A stretch of 64,000 nucleotides of DNA. Origin: Pelodera strongyloides (Eukaryota > Nematoda > Chromadorea > Rhabditida > Rhabditidae). Where the stretch lies: the NCBI GenBank assembly GCA_036852015.1, contig JAANDG010000010.1, positions 1 through 64,000 of the forward strand, written 5' to 3'. The translations under genes and the position numbers were made by a program. The notes under the pieces are model-generated. The model was not told where the DNA came from. It made no database searches and saw only the letters and a list, made by a program, of their open reading frames with translations. The stretch's first letter is position 1; each line of letters begins with the position of its first letter. Of the stretch, positions 31,161 through 51,600 are shown piece by piece.

Positions 31161-31399
31161 CTTTATTTGTGTCTTTGCTATCTACAAATCCTGCGTCTGT
31201 TCGATTTTTATTTCTCCGTTTAAATCGCTTTAGATAGCGCGGGTTAGTTAAAACACTGATTTCAGAAAATGAGGTTCACTAATCTGGTCCATGAATCGAT
31301 ATCGATAAAAATAGGATGGAGTGATCAACTATAGAAGAAAGGCGCGGTCAGACAAGGAGCTGTGAGGATCAAAGTTATGTACGTTCACTTATTCGAAAA

Positions 31400-31480
31400 C
31401 TTCTTCAATACACACACACATACACGGCACACGAACGCGCACTTAAACACGCACACAAACAAACACACACGCACACAAAA
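31400..31480. repeat. CA-rich microsatellite
   Basis: Interrupted ACAC tract with GCAC and AAAC interruptions. Non-coding. Confidence 0.7.
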
Positions 31481-31867
31481 CACACAAGCGTCCAACGTCC
31501 AACTACATACTGTACATACGTATAATACAAAAAGTACACTAACATCAACTACATACGTATAATACAAAACGTACACTAACATCTGATCCATTCTGGTAAT
31601 AAATAAATGACTTATGAAAATGGATGTATTTAACTTATAAACTGTGTTGAATGAAAACTATCGTCGTATTTGGGTTCCACTTTCATTTGACTTCTTTTAC
31701 TGTTGAACTTTCAGTTGCCTCTGGAATGCAACAAGCATGCTTCATTTCGTTTGTTCCCCAACTCCACGTAGAAAGGAGGAAGCCGATCAACAAATCCTGT
31801 ACGTTTCATATTGCATTACTTCATTGAAAGTAGTAGGAGTTTGAGGTCAGGCATATTTTGAGGGGCA

Positions 31868-34800
31868 TTGGACCAGCTTGAGTTGTAGGCATTGTTTGAG
31901 GGTTTATTTGTTTGAGCTTAGAAATATGTTGAGACTTGGTTTGCTCCCTTGTTCAACCTCGAGAACCGCCGCTTCTCGAGGAATTGGCATTTGAGCAGCT
32001 TGAGTTTTTGGCATTGTTTGAGTGTGAACGTCGTATGGTTTTGAGTTTAGAACTATGTTGAAACTTGGGGTGCTCCTTTGTTCAACCCGAGAACCGCCGC
32101 TCCTCGAGGAATTGCCATTGAAGCAGCTTGAGTTTTGGCATTGTTTGAGTGTGAACGTCGTATGGTTTTGAGTTTAGAACTATGTTGAAACTTGGGGTGC
32201 TCCTTTGTTCAACCCGAGAACCGCCGCTCCTCGAGGAATTGGCATTGAAGCAGCTTGAGTTTTGGCATTGTTTGAGTGTGAACGTCGTATGGTTTTGAGT
32301 TTAGAACTATGTTGAAACTTGGGGTGCTCCTTTGTTCAACCCGAGAACCGCCGCTCCTCGAGGAATTGCCATTGAAGCAGCTTGAGTTTTGGCATTGTTT
32401 GAGTGTGAACGTCGTATGGTTTTGAGTTTAGAACTATGTTGAAACTTGGGGTGCTCCTTTGTTCAACCCGAGAACCGCCGCTCCTCGAGGAATTGCCATT
32501 GAAGCAGCTTGAGTTTTGGCATTGTTTGAGTGTGAACGTCGTATGGTTTTGAGTTTAGAACTATGTTGAAACTTGGCGTGCTCCTTAGTTCAACCCGAGA
32601 ACCGCCGCTCCTCGAGGAATTGCCATTGAAGCAGCTTGAGTTTTGGCATTGTTTGAGTGTGAACGTCGTATGGTTTTGAGTTTAGAACTATGTTGAAACT
32701 TGGGGTGCTCCTTTGTTCAACCCGAGAACCGCCGCTCCTCGCGGAATTGTCATTGAAGCAGCTTGAGTTTTGGCATTGTTTGAGTGTGAACGTCGTATGG
32801 TTTTGAGTTTAGAACTATGTTGAAACTTGGGGTGCTCCTTTGTTCAACCCGAGAACCGCCGCTCCTCGAGGAATTGCCATTGAAGCAGCTTGAGTTTTGG
32901 CATTGTTTGAGTGTGAACGTCGTATGGTTTTGAGTTTAGAACTATGTTGAAACTTGGGGTGCTCCTTTGTTCAACCCGAGAACCGCCGCTCCTCGAGGAA
33001 TTGCCATTGAAGCAGCTTGAGTTTTGGCATTGTTTGAGTGTGAACGTCGTATGGTTTTGAGTTTAGAACTATGTTGAAACTTGGGGTGCTCCTTTGTTCA
33101 ACCCGAGAACCGCCGCTCCTCGAGGAATTGCCATTGAAGCAGCTTGAGTTTTGGCATTGTTTGAGTGTGAACGTCGTATGGTTTTGAGTTTAGAACTATG
33201 TTGAAACTTGGGGTGCTCCTTTGTTCAACCCGAGAACCGCCGCTCCTCGAGGAATTGGCATTGAAGCAGCTTGAGTTTTGGCATTGTTTGAGTGTGAACG
33301 TCGGTCGTATGGTTTTGAGTTTAGAACTATGTTGAAACTTGGGGTGCTCCTTTGTTCAACCCGAGAACCGCCGCTCCTCGAGGAATTGCCATTGAAGCAG
33401 CTTGAGTTTTGGCATTGTTTGAGTGTGAACGTCGTATGGTGGTATGGTTTTGAGTTTAGAACTATGTTGAAACTTGGGGTGCTCCTTTGTTCAACCCGAG
33501 AACCGCCGCTCCTCGAGGAATTGCCATTGAAGCAGCTTGAGTTTTGGCATTGTTTGAGTGTGAACGTCGTATGGTTTTGAGTTTAGAACTATGTTGAAAC
33601 TTGGGGTGCTCCTTTGTTCAACCCGAGAACCGCCGCTCCTCGAGGAATTGCCATTGAAGCAGCTTGAGTTTTGGCATTGTTTGAGTGTGAACGTCGTATG
33701 GTTTTGAGTTTAGAACTATGTTGAAACTTGGGGTGCTCCTTTGTTCAACCCGAGAACCGCCGCTCCTCGAGGAATTGGCATTGAAGCAGCTTGAGTTTTG
33801 GCATTGTTTGAGTGTGAACGTCGTATGGTTTTGAGCTTAGAACTATGTTGAAACTTGGGGTGCTCCTTTGTTCAACCCGAGAACCGCCGCTCCTCGAGGA
33901 ATTGCCATTGAAGCAGCTTGAGTTTTGGCATTGTTTGAGTGTGAACGTCGTATGGTGGTATGGTTTTGAGTTTAGAACTATGTTGAAACTTGGTTTGCTC
34001 CCTTGTTCAACCTCGAGAACCGCCGCTTCTCGAGGAATTGGCATTTGAGCAGCTTGAGTTTTTGGCATTGTTTGAGTGTGAACGTCGTATGGTTTTGAGT
34101 TTAGAACTATGTTGAAACTTGGGGGTGCTCCTTTGTTCAACCCGAGAACCGCCGCTCCTCGAGGAATTGCCATTGAAGCAGCTTGAGTTTTGGCATTGTT
34201 TGAGTGTGAACGTCGTATGGTTTTGAGTTTAGAACTTTGTTGAAACTTGGGGTGCTCCTTTGTTCAACCCGAGAACCGCCGCTCCTCGAGGAATTGGCAT
34301 TGAAGCAGCTTGAGTTTTGGCATTGTTTGAGTGTGAACGTCGTATGGTTTTGAGTTTAGAACTATGTTGAAACTTGGGGTGCTCCTTTGTTCAACCCGAG
34401 AACCGCCGCTCTTCGAGGAATTGCCATTGAAGCAGCTTGAGTTTTGGCATTGTTTGAGTGTGAACGTCGTATGGTGGTATGGTTTTGAGTTTAGAACTAT
34501 GTTGAAACTTGGTTTGCTCCCTTGTTCAACCTCGAGAACCGCCGCTTCTCGAGGAATTGGCATTTGAGCAGCTTGAGTTTTTGGCATTGTTTGAGTGTGA
34601 ACGTCGTATGGTTTTGAGTTTAGAACTATGTTGAAACTTGGGGTGCTCCTTTGTTCAACCCGAGAACCGCCGCTCCTCGAGGAATTGCCATTGAAGCAGC
34701 TTGAGTTTTGGCATTGTTTGAGTGTGAACGTCGTATGGTTTTGAGTTTAGAACTATGTTGAAACTTGGGTGCTCCTTTGTTCAACCCGAGAACCGCCGCT

Positions 34801-36856
34801 CCTCGAGGAATTGGCATTGAAGCAGCTTGAGTTTTTGGCATTGTTTGAGTGTGAACGTCGTATGGTTTTGAGTTTAGAACTATGTTGAAACTTGGGGTGC
34901 TCCTTTGTTCAACCCGAGAACCGCCGCTCCTCGAGGAATTGGCATTGAAGCAGCTTGAGTTTTGGCATTGTTTGAGTGTGAACGTCGTATGGTTTTGAGT
35001 TTAGAACTATGTTGAAACTTGGGGTGCTCCTTTGTTCAACCCGAGAACCGCCGCTCCTCGAGGAATTGCCATTGAAGCAGCTTGAGTTTTGGCATTGTTT
35101 GAGTGTGAACGTCGTATGGTTTTGAGTTTAGAACTATGTTGAAACTTGGGGTGCTCCTTTGTTCAACCCGAGAACCGCCGCTCCTCGAGGAATTGCCATT
35201 GAAGCAGCTTGAGTTTTGGCATTGTTTGAGTGTGAACGTCGTATGGTTTTGAGTTTAAAACTATGTTGAAACTTGGGGTGCTCCTTAGTTCAACCCGAGA
35301 ACCGCCGCTCCTCGAGGAATTGCCATTGAAGCAGCTTGAGTTTTTGGCATTGTTTGAGTGTGAACGTCGTATGGTTTTGAGTTTAGAACTATGTTGAAAC
35401 TTGGGGTGCTCCTTTGTTCAACCCGAGAACCGCCGCTCCTCGCGGAATTGTCATTGAAGCAGCTTGAGTTTTGGCATTGTTTGAGTGTGAACGTCGTATG
35501 GTTTTGAGTTTAGAACTATGTTGAAACTTGGGGTGCTCCTTTGTTCAACCCGAGAACCGCCGCTCCTCGAGGAATTGCCATTGAAGCAGCTTGAGTTTTG
35601 GCATTGTTTGAGTGTGAACGTCGTATGGTTTTGAGTTTAGAACTATGTTGAAACTTGGGGTGCTCCTTTGTTCAACCCGAGAACCGCCGCTCCTCGCGGA
35701 ATTGTCATTGAAGCAGCTTGAGTTTTGGCATTGTTTGAGTGTGAACGTCGTATGGTTTTGAGTTTAGAACTATGTTGAAACTTGGGGTGCTCCTTTGTTC
35801 AACCCGAGAACCGCCGCTCCTCGAGGAATTGCCATTGAAGCAGCTTGAGTTTTGGCATTGTTTGAGTGTGAACGTCGTATGGTTTTGAGTTTAGAACTAT
35901 GTTGAAACTTGGGGTGCTCCTTTGTTCAACCCGAGAACCGCCGCTCCTCGAGGAATTGCCATTGAAGCAGCTTGAGTTTTGGCATTGTTTGAGTGTGAAC
36001 GTCGTATGGTTTTGAGTTTAGAACTATGTTGAAACTTGGGGTGCTCCTTTGTTCAACCCGAGAACCGCCGCTCCTCGAGGAATTGCCATGAAGCAGCTTG
36101 AGTTTTGGCATTGTTTGAGTGTGAACGTCGTATGGTTTTGAGTTTAGAACTATGTTGAAACTTGGGGTGCTCCTTTGTTCAACCCGAGAACCGCCGCTCC
36201 TCGAGGAATTGGCATTGAAGCAGCTTGAGTTTTGGCATTGTTTTAGTGTGAACGTCGTATGGTTTTGAGTTTAGAACTATGTTGAAACTTGGGGTGCTCC
36301 TTTGTTCAACCCGAGAACCGCCGCTCCTCGAGGAATTGCCATTGAAGCAGCTTGAGTTTTGGCATTGTTTGAGTGTGAACGTCGTATGGTTTTGAGTTTA
36401 GAACTATGTTGAAACTTGGGGTGCTCCTTTGTTCAACCCGAGAACCGCCGCTCCTCGAGGAATTGCCATTGAAGCAGCTTGAGTTTTGGCATTGTTTGAG
36501 TGTGAACGTCGTATGGTTTTGAGTTTAGAACTATGTTGAAACTTGGGGTGCTCCTTTGTTCAACCCGAGAACCGCCGCTCCTCGAGGAATTGCCATTGAA
36601 GCAGCTTGAGTTTTGGCATTGTTTGAGTGTGAACGTCGTATGGTTTTGAGTTTAGAACTATGTTGAAACTTGGGGTGCTCCTTTGTTCAACCCGAGAACC
36701 GCCGCTCCTCGAGGAATTGCCATTGAAACAGCTTGAGTTTTGGCATTGTTTGAGTGTGAACGTCGTATGGTTTTGAGTTTAGAACTATGTTGAAACTTGG
36801 GGTGCTCCTTTGTTCAACCCGAGAACCGCCGCTCCTCGAGGAATTGCCATTGAAGC
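31868..36856. repeat. Satellite: about 39 tandem copies of a ~127-bp unit
   Basis: Successive landmarks (GTTTAGAACTATGTTG at 32045, 32172, 32299, 32426) are exactly 127 nt apart. CCGCCGC recurs from 31963 to 36823, about 38 intervals. Each unit carries a near-palindrome around CGAGAACCGCCGCTCCTCG. Most units differ by a few bases, while the first and last are truncated or decayed. A diverged monomer type (TTGGTTTGCTCCC, TTCTCGAGG, ATTTGAGCAG) occurs at about 31938, 33990 and 34511. Monomers with an extra GGTGGTAT-type insertion occur at about 33436, 33953 and 34471. Because 127 is not a multiple of three, the open frames across it are incidental. Confidence 0.95.
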
Positions 36857-37223
36857 ATAGAAGTAGGGTAGAGAGCGAGAGTTCGTACTTTGCCGTTTTT
36901 GTTCTGCTGTTCTTTGTTTTCAGTGACTTCGTTGGATGATGAGGACTCGATCTTCTCGACGTAAGATTCCGTCCCGTTTGTCACCAATGAGAAATCCCAT
37001 CTGCTGCTGCATAGTATTGGTTAGTGTGCACCATTATTTGATTTTATGAAAATTTCTTTGCAACACTGAGTGACACGTACACGTTTAGTAGTTTACTTCC
37101 AAGTGTGTGGGTTGAACAGCAAGCTCAAAAAGTGCTCCGGCGTATTTTTTTAAATGAAATTTCACGATTGCATTAACTTATGGCAAAATAACGAACTATA
37201 TGTTCTGATTTTTTTTCATTTAG
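36857..37223. other. Right flank of the satellite
   Basis: Unique AT-rich sequence. A short stretch 36924-36960 is framed by a good acceptor (TTTGTTTTCAG) and donor (GACGTAAGA) on the plus strand and reads TSLDDEDSIFS. It does not join in phase with the next candidate exon, so I leave it unassigned; it could be 5' UTR. Confidence 0.35.
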
Positions 37224-37235
37224 ACATCTGAAAAT

Positions 37236-38027
37236 ATGGACTACAGACGTACGCGGACTTCGTTAACCTCCACAGTGCCAGAACCTTTTCGAACTTTCAT
37301 CCAAACTGGTGTGTTGTACTTTTCAAAAGTTGTCGAATTCTGGACACAATGTAGAAGATTTCATTATTTAAGCTAGAATTGTATATTACAAATCCGTGGT
37401 ACCTGACTTTGTGTTTAACTTCAACGAAACTCAAGAGTTGCGCGCGGCAACAGTTTGGGGGGTGTTTCCCGCAAAAGAATTGGATGCGCGCGGAAAAATT
37501 TTTTTTTTCACCATCTCTGATTGCCGTTTTGGTGCGGGAAACACCCCCAAAACGTTGCCGAAAAGGAGCGGAAACGGTGCGGGAAAAGTTTCAACTGCAA
37601 AAAGAAAGCAGCGTGTCGGATTCGAACCTACACTCTTGTTAGATACTTTCTCTAAACAGCTCCCTAGACAACTCTTCCACACAACACATGTAGGACCTGT
37701 GTTTGCGTAAAAATATTAGTGTAACAACTGCACTTACGGCAGCTCCTCCGAGCGCTTTCAAAAACGTTGCGGAAAATGTGCAGAAATGGGGTGGGGCGCA
37801 TCTTGCGCGCCGAGCCAAGAAAAGTGTTTCTCGCACCGGATCGGCGCTCATTTTGCGCCGCATTTCTTTGCATTTTGTGTCCCGAAATGGTGCGGCGCGC
37901 AACGCATCGATTCTCATTGTTTATGTTTTCAGAAGGTCCCTCCACCTTGAGCGCTTTATGCTGGGAAAGTCCCTGCACTATATTGGCGGAGAAATTCGAA
38001 CAATGGGAAAGTGAACACCATCGTTAG
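37236..38027 (+). CDS. Possible small two-exon gene
   Basis: Exon 37236-37308 starts MDYRRTRTSLTSTVPEPFRT, 12 nt after a TTTCATTTAG acceptor, with a GTGTGT donor. Exon 37933-38027 follows TATGTTTTCAG and reads EGPSTLSALCWESP and on to KFEQWESEHHR before TAG. Phases close (168 nt, 55 aa) and AATAAA lies at about 38111. The intron contains a palindrome and a reverse tRNA-like fragment. No homology is recognised. The short length and repeat-rich setting mean it may be chance. Confidence 0.3.
37445..37560. repeat. Inverted repeat
   Basis: CGGCAACAGTTTGGGGGGTG opposes CACCCCCAAAACGTTGCCG, with TTTCCCGCA / TGCGGGAAA inside. The spacer is about 55 nt. It is probably a small non-autonomous element. 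Confidence 0.6.
37608..37690 (-). repeat. tRNA-like fragment (B box on minus strand)
   Basis: On the minus strand, GGTTCGAATCC (37618-37628) is a perfect polymerase III B box inside GTAGGTTCGAATCCGACAC. Upstream, TGTCTAGGGAG weakly resembles an A box, and a long arm would be needed as in Ser/Leu tRNAs. It is likely a tRNA-derived repeat rather than a working gene. Confidence 0.35.
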
Positions 38028-39983
38028 AACTTCCAACATCGTCATTCAATCTGTGTCTACTACATCTTTTCGCCATCGCTCTCTTCTTATATATCCTTAC
38101 AAGAAAATACAATAAATATTTCCACGTATAATTTACCCACATGCATATACCGCAAAGAAAGCTATTGTGTAAGGCTCACGGTTCAAGGCCTTCAAGACCC
38201 CCGAAAACATCTGAAAAAACGGCTGAACATCCACAACTCTGACATTCAGTAGTAACTCAAAGCAGACGTCATTATTTGGAACTATCTGACAATTTTTTTA
38301 TGGAAAACATTTGACGACCCGGTGCGCTAGCGATAGTCTTTCCTGTTACTCGGGAAGGCTCAATTTTCTTGTGATATCTTAGATACAGCGTACCGAACAT
38401 CCTGTATAGTATAGCCAATCCTTGCTAGAGGTAATCTTGCACTTCCTTAGCAACAGTTAGCTAAATTGAATGACAGTACAATAATACCTGTCCGGGGAGC
38501 AATGTTTGAACACGTACCAGACCTTTTCGAAGATAAACATTTCGCGAAGCAGTGAGCGAGATAATTGGCTTACAAGCGGCAACGGCATGGCGTGCAGGCG
38601 CGTATGAAAAGAAAAAAGTGTCACGCCGTTGGAGTACGGCGCGCCACTTCTATACGTATGATCATGAGCGCATGTCAACTGTTGGAGAGGTGGAGGTTTA
38701 CCGTACCTAATGGGTTTATAATGTGAAGTTTTGTCTCTTACAGAATGAGGGGGCGTTTGTGCCGCAACTATATTAAGTAGTTGGCAAGCCTAAGCCACTA
38801 GCACAGCCGCGCACATTTTTTGCGACTAAAATCATTCGATTAACGAGAAGTGTAAGCGTAGGTCTGTACAATATCTTGAACATAAGCCTAAATAAACCTA
38901 CCCACAAGACGCCTAATAATAACCCGAAACCTAAGACAACTGTAATTGCATACACTTATCGCGGAGCACGATGAAAGCGGGAAAGAGAACACTGTAACAC
39001 AACAATCTTACTGTATAAAGTTGGGCGCTTTGTTTGTTTGAATGATGTGCGTTACGCTCTAGATTTAGATTGGTTCAGTGTTTCACGTTCCCGTGCGACC
39101 GAAAACGAGAGTGCGACAGCGGTGCGGCAGACCCACTTTTGTCGAGCCTGTTTCCTTAACTCACTCAGTCCACCAGCACATTTACCCATTATCTATCATT
39201 AAATAAAAAAAAGACTAAATACAAGATACAAGCACATATGCAATATAAAGGAAGATATTGTCGTTCGTTTTGTGATAGAATAAATAAGCCTTATTTACTA
39301 TTTTAAATAAATACGCCAAAAACCCTTACGAAAAGAATCACATCACGGCCATTTTAAAGTGTCTCATATGTACATAATAACACTTGTTGAAGTATGAAAT
39401 GCTGATATTCTTTTATTCAACAGGGTTAGAAAAAACAGTCCAACTTCTGAAACAGTAACAACAAGCGAGGAAGCAACAACGAAAAACAATTAAATAGAAA
39501 TCTACTCTTATATAAATCTATTAAAATAACAAACGGAGAGACAATGCAGGGAAATTCAAAACTTCTGAATTAGTCCCATTATATCATTGAAATGTCTCTA
39601 TAGTAAGCCATAACAACGAAGGAAGCCATCAAAAGAGGTAACAAAACAAGAAACAACAATTAATATTAAAGCAAAAAGTAAAACAAAGATAATGATTCTA
39701 TTTCTACTCCTTACTGTTAACAGTGATAACTACTGGGTGCAGGGAGCTGTGCCAGGAGCTCACCCGCCCAGTCTTCATGCGGGCACGGGAAAATTACTCG
39801 CAAACATATCGCCCACTTTTGGCGTACAAACGGCGCATATAGTTTATGCCCTTTCAGCGTGTTATGGACGTCCAGTCAACTTCAATTAAAGGAGTCAGAT
39901 AACGCAATAAAATTACAAACACCAAAGACATTCTCACAGTAAATCAAATTATCTAATTGTAAGATGTATAGTCCCGTATTCTC
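38028..39983. other. Spacer downstream of PRMT7
   Basis: AT-rich spacer. Nothing coding was recognised, and several short open frames on both strands have no splice or homology support. Confidence 0.45.
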
Positions 39984-48610
<8,627 letters not shown>

Positions 48611-51600
48611 TCAAGCCTGCACCTCTCCATCTCCCCTACTCTCTCCTCCACTCTCACCCGTCTCCTGCTTGCTCACTTCTTCATTCTCCTTGCTCTCCTC
48701 CTCTACAACAGGCTGGATATCATCTATCGATAGTGTCGTCATCTTCTCCTCATCTCCCTCATTCCACATGGCTATTGTCTTGCAGCACTTCTTATGAATT
48801 GGCCAGTCCAACTTCTGACAAGACTGAGAGCAGTACACCAACTGAAAACGTAAACGATAAAAATGTAGCCTAATTAGTGACCATTATCGATTATCGGTGT
48901 GACAATTCGGAACCACGATCCAAAATGTTTCACAACAAACACATCAGCACGACACGGAACTGAACAGCGCTTTTTTTTCCTTTCATTCAAACTTATGAGC
49001 CCAATCCACTAAACGGTACTAGAGCACAGGCGAATGCAAATATATCCAACAATATAATAAATGATTAAATGTGCGTTATTCCTGGCAAAGCCGAAACTGA
49101 GATAGTCCACGGCGGATTTGCATAACTGACAAGTTAGTAACCCCTGGCCACCCAAACGAAAGAAAACAGACAGACCCTGCACTGTGGACATCTTTTCTTG
49201 GCCGCAATCGCTCCACAGGTAGCACAGAACTTACTCACCTAAAAAAGAGTAACGAGTTATATCAACCGAAGCCGTAGAAACTATGCGCCGGGGCTGGTAC
49301 ATCTCTGAGTCCGAATAGAACCAACGACCGGCGGCGTGAGCAAGGTTCTAATTGGCCTATTTAGTTTTTCTTTTCAAAGGCAACCTCTACGAGTCACGAT
49401 GTTTCAATGCAAACATATCAGCACGACAAAAGGAACATCGGAGTTGACAATTCGGAACCAGGATTCAAAATGTTTCACGACAAACACATCAGCACAACGC
49501 GGAACTGAACATCGCTTTCTTCTTTTCCTTTGTGCACGCCAGCAAAGTAATTGCTTTTTACAGCTGCAATGCTCAAGTTCAGAACAAACAAACAAATATT
49601 TCTTCAGCAGAGCCAACTGCAAGTTAAGCGCTGCCGCCGAGAAGCCGCGGCTTGGAAATAATACCTCAGTCGTCCAGGGGAAAGACAAAGATACAAAACT
49701 AAAAATTAAAAACACTCACAGCATGTAATCGATGTCCGAACAAGCCTTGCAGGATAAAATCATAAGCTGAAGGTCGTTCGCCCACCCTACTTTTCGCAAG
49801 CGCCTGCAAGATTGTTCTTTAATTATTTAAAAACAAAGTTGTGAAGTTGTGTATCCGATTCCAGACCACTATTTATGAATTACGGTCACAATTTTAAAGT
49901 GCGCTAAGCCACAATAACCAAACGCTGGCACCGTACGAAGCAAGGCTTGAATAAACCTTTTCAGTTCAATGGGTAAAGCACCAAAGACTACACATTAACG
50001 CCAAGGAATAGGAAAGACACATACCTTTAACAACGTTTCGAATAAAAGACTCTGGTGATATGGGAATGCAACAATGGATCCGCGCAACAGGGTGTCGAGC
50101 CTTGGACGAACCTAAACAATAAATAAGAAAATAAGGAATCGTATAAAATTTCCCATGAACACAGAAGAGTTCCTTTCTACATTTCATGTAAAAAAACGAA
50201 CATACTTGTAAAAGTATACCACTCAATGTATACCGGACCACTGGAGTTTTAGTACGATAAAATACTGGACTCGTCGCGCCTCTAACCAGCACTAGACTAA
50301 TGATATTGTGGTATAACAACTAGGCGAACATCGTTGTTGAACGGAAAAAACGCAACTACTATCACTTGCTAAGGTGCAACTGCACAAAGCAATAAACCAT
50401 TCAATCAGTCTTTCTTAAAAGGTAACAACATAAAAAATATAAATAAATAAACATACCTGATCTGACGGGTCCATATTCAGCAGATATTTAATGTACAAAT
50501 TGAGTGTGTCCTTTGGATCCTTATCCTGCCTTTCGTCCAGGTGTTTGTACGCATCACGGAGTACGTAAAGGATAATCCAGAGCTTCAACGACATAACCTA
50601 GAACGGAGTTGAATTTTGAATATATGTAATACAGTCATACTTACGGGACATACCAGGGAAGGGACAAGGTACGTGGCTGAGGAATGTCTCCAAAGTTTAC
50701 GTGCCAAGTAAAACGTCTTGCGACTGTTTCGTGGTGCTGGTGCACGGAGGATACTTCACTCGAGAAAATGTTGGTCAACGAGGCTCAAGGTCAAGGTTGG
50801 ACAAAAAAAAAACCAGCAGTGAACTGGACTTCGTTGTTCTTCTTCGACACTAATTCGTCATGTTTCACGACAATGACAATTACACATTTAACAGAAACAC
50901 ATCGGTGCTGCCTGAGGATAATCGTCTTCGATAATAACGCAACACGAAACGAGTGAATCGCGTCCCACGAAAAAAGTCACACAGATCTGGATCAATAACC
51001 AAAAAGAAATGATAAAATACAATAGAATAAACTCACTTCATTACTCTCTTTACTCCGGAGTTGCTTCTCAAAAACTCGATCCACCACGTACAGAATCTTC
51101 TTTCTATACTTCAGAGCGTCGTCGTATTCAATAAACTTCAGAAGGATGGCCACTGGATGAACAACATGTGAGGACGTCAATTTATGAATGAAACTGAAAG
51201 AAACGCCAAATAAGCAATCACACTTCAAAATAGAACATTGTTAACGGTTTATAAAGCTGATCATTCGCATATAACAGCCTTCCAAATATCCGGACTAAAC
51301 ATTTTTTTAGGGTTCCTTATTTCCTTGTGATTTTGAAATCCGAAAAGTGAGCCTTTCAACAAAAATATCCAACAAAGAAGTAGAAGTCCAAATCGTTCTT
51401 AGGATAAGAGTTAAAAAAAATTCTAATCGTTCCAGGCCTTAGCTAAGCTAACACATCTTACTCATTTCTTAAAGCGAAATGCTAGCCGCTTTGGAAAATT
51501 TGCATATGATAAGCAAATCCTATGTATCAAATGCTGATTTTGTACGATTGCTGTGGATGATCGTACGAAATTAGCATAGGATACATAGGATTTGCTTATC

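Larger units (their letters stand above)
29455..31867. other. Gene-poor spacer with low-complexity tracts
   Basis: No exon could be supported. It holds small duplications (29612-29652, 30120-30177), a C/T-rich tract (30730-31030) with a G/A-rich stretch behind it, and CA repeats (31400-31480). A pair of near-identical ~40-nt repeats at 31503-31583 starts ACATACGTATAATACAAAA. Confidence 0.5.

Noticed and set aside
33278..34841. Repeated ~100-140-aa open frames on both strands (phrases like MLKLGVLLCSTREPP)
   Set aside because: They are readings of the 127-bp satellite. The unit is not a multiple of three and frames on both strands are equally open.
36924..36960. Exon TSLDDEDSIFS joined to 37224-37308
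   Set aside because: Splice sites look good but the only open frame enters the next segment out of phase and stops within about 14 codons.
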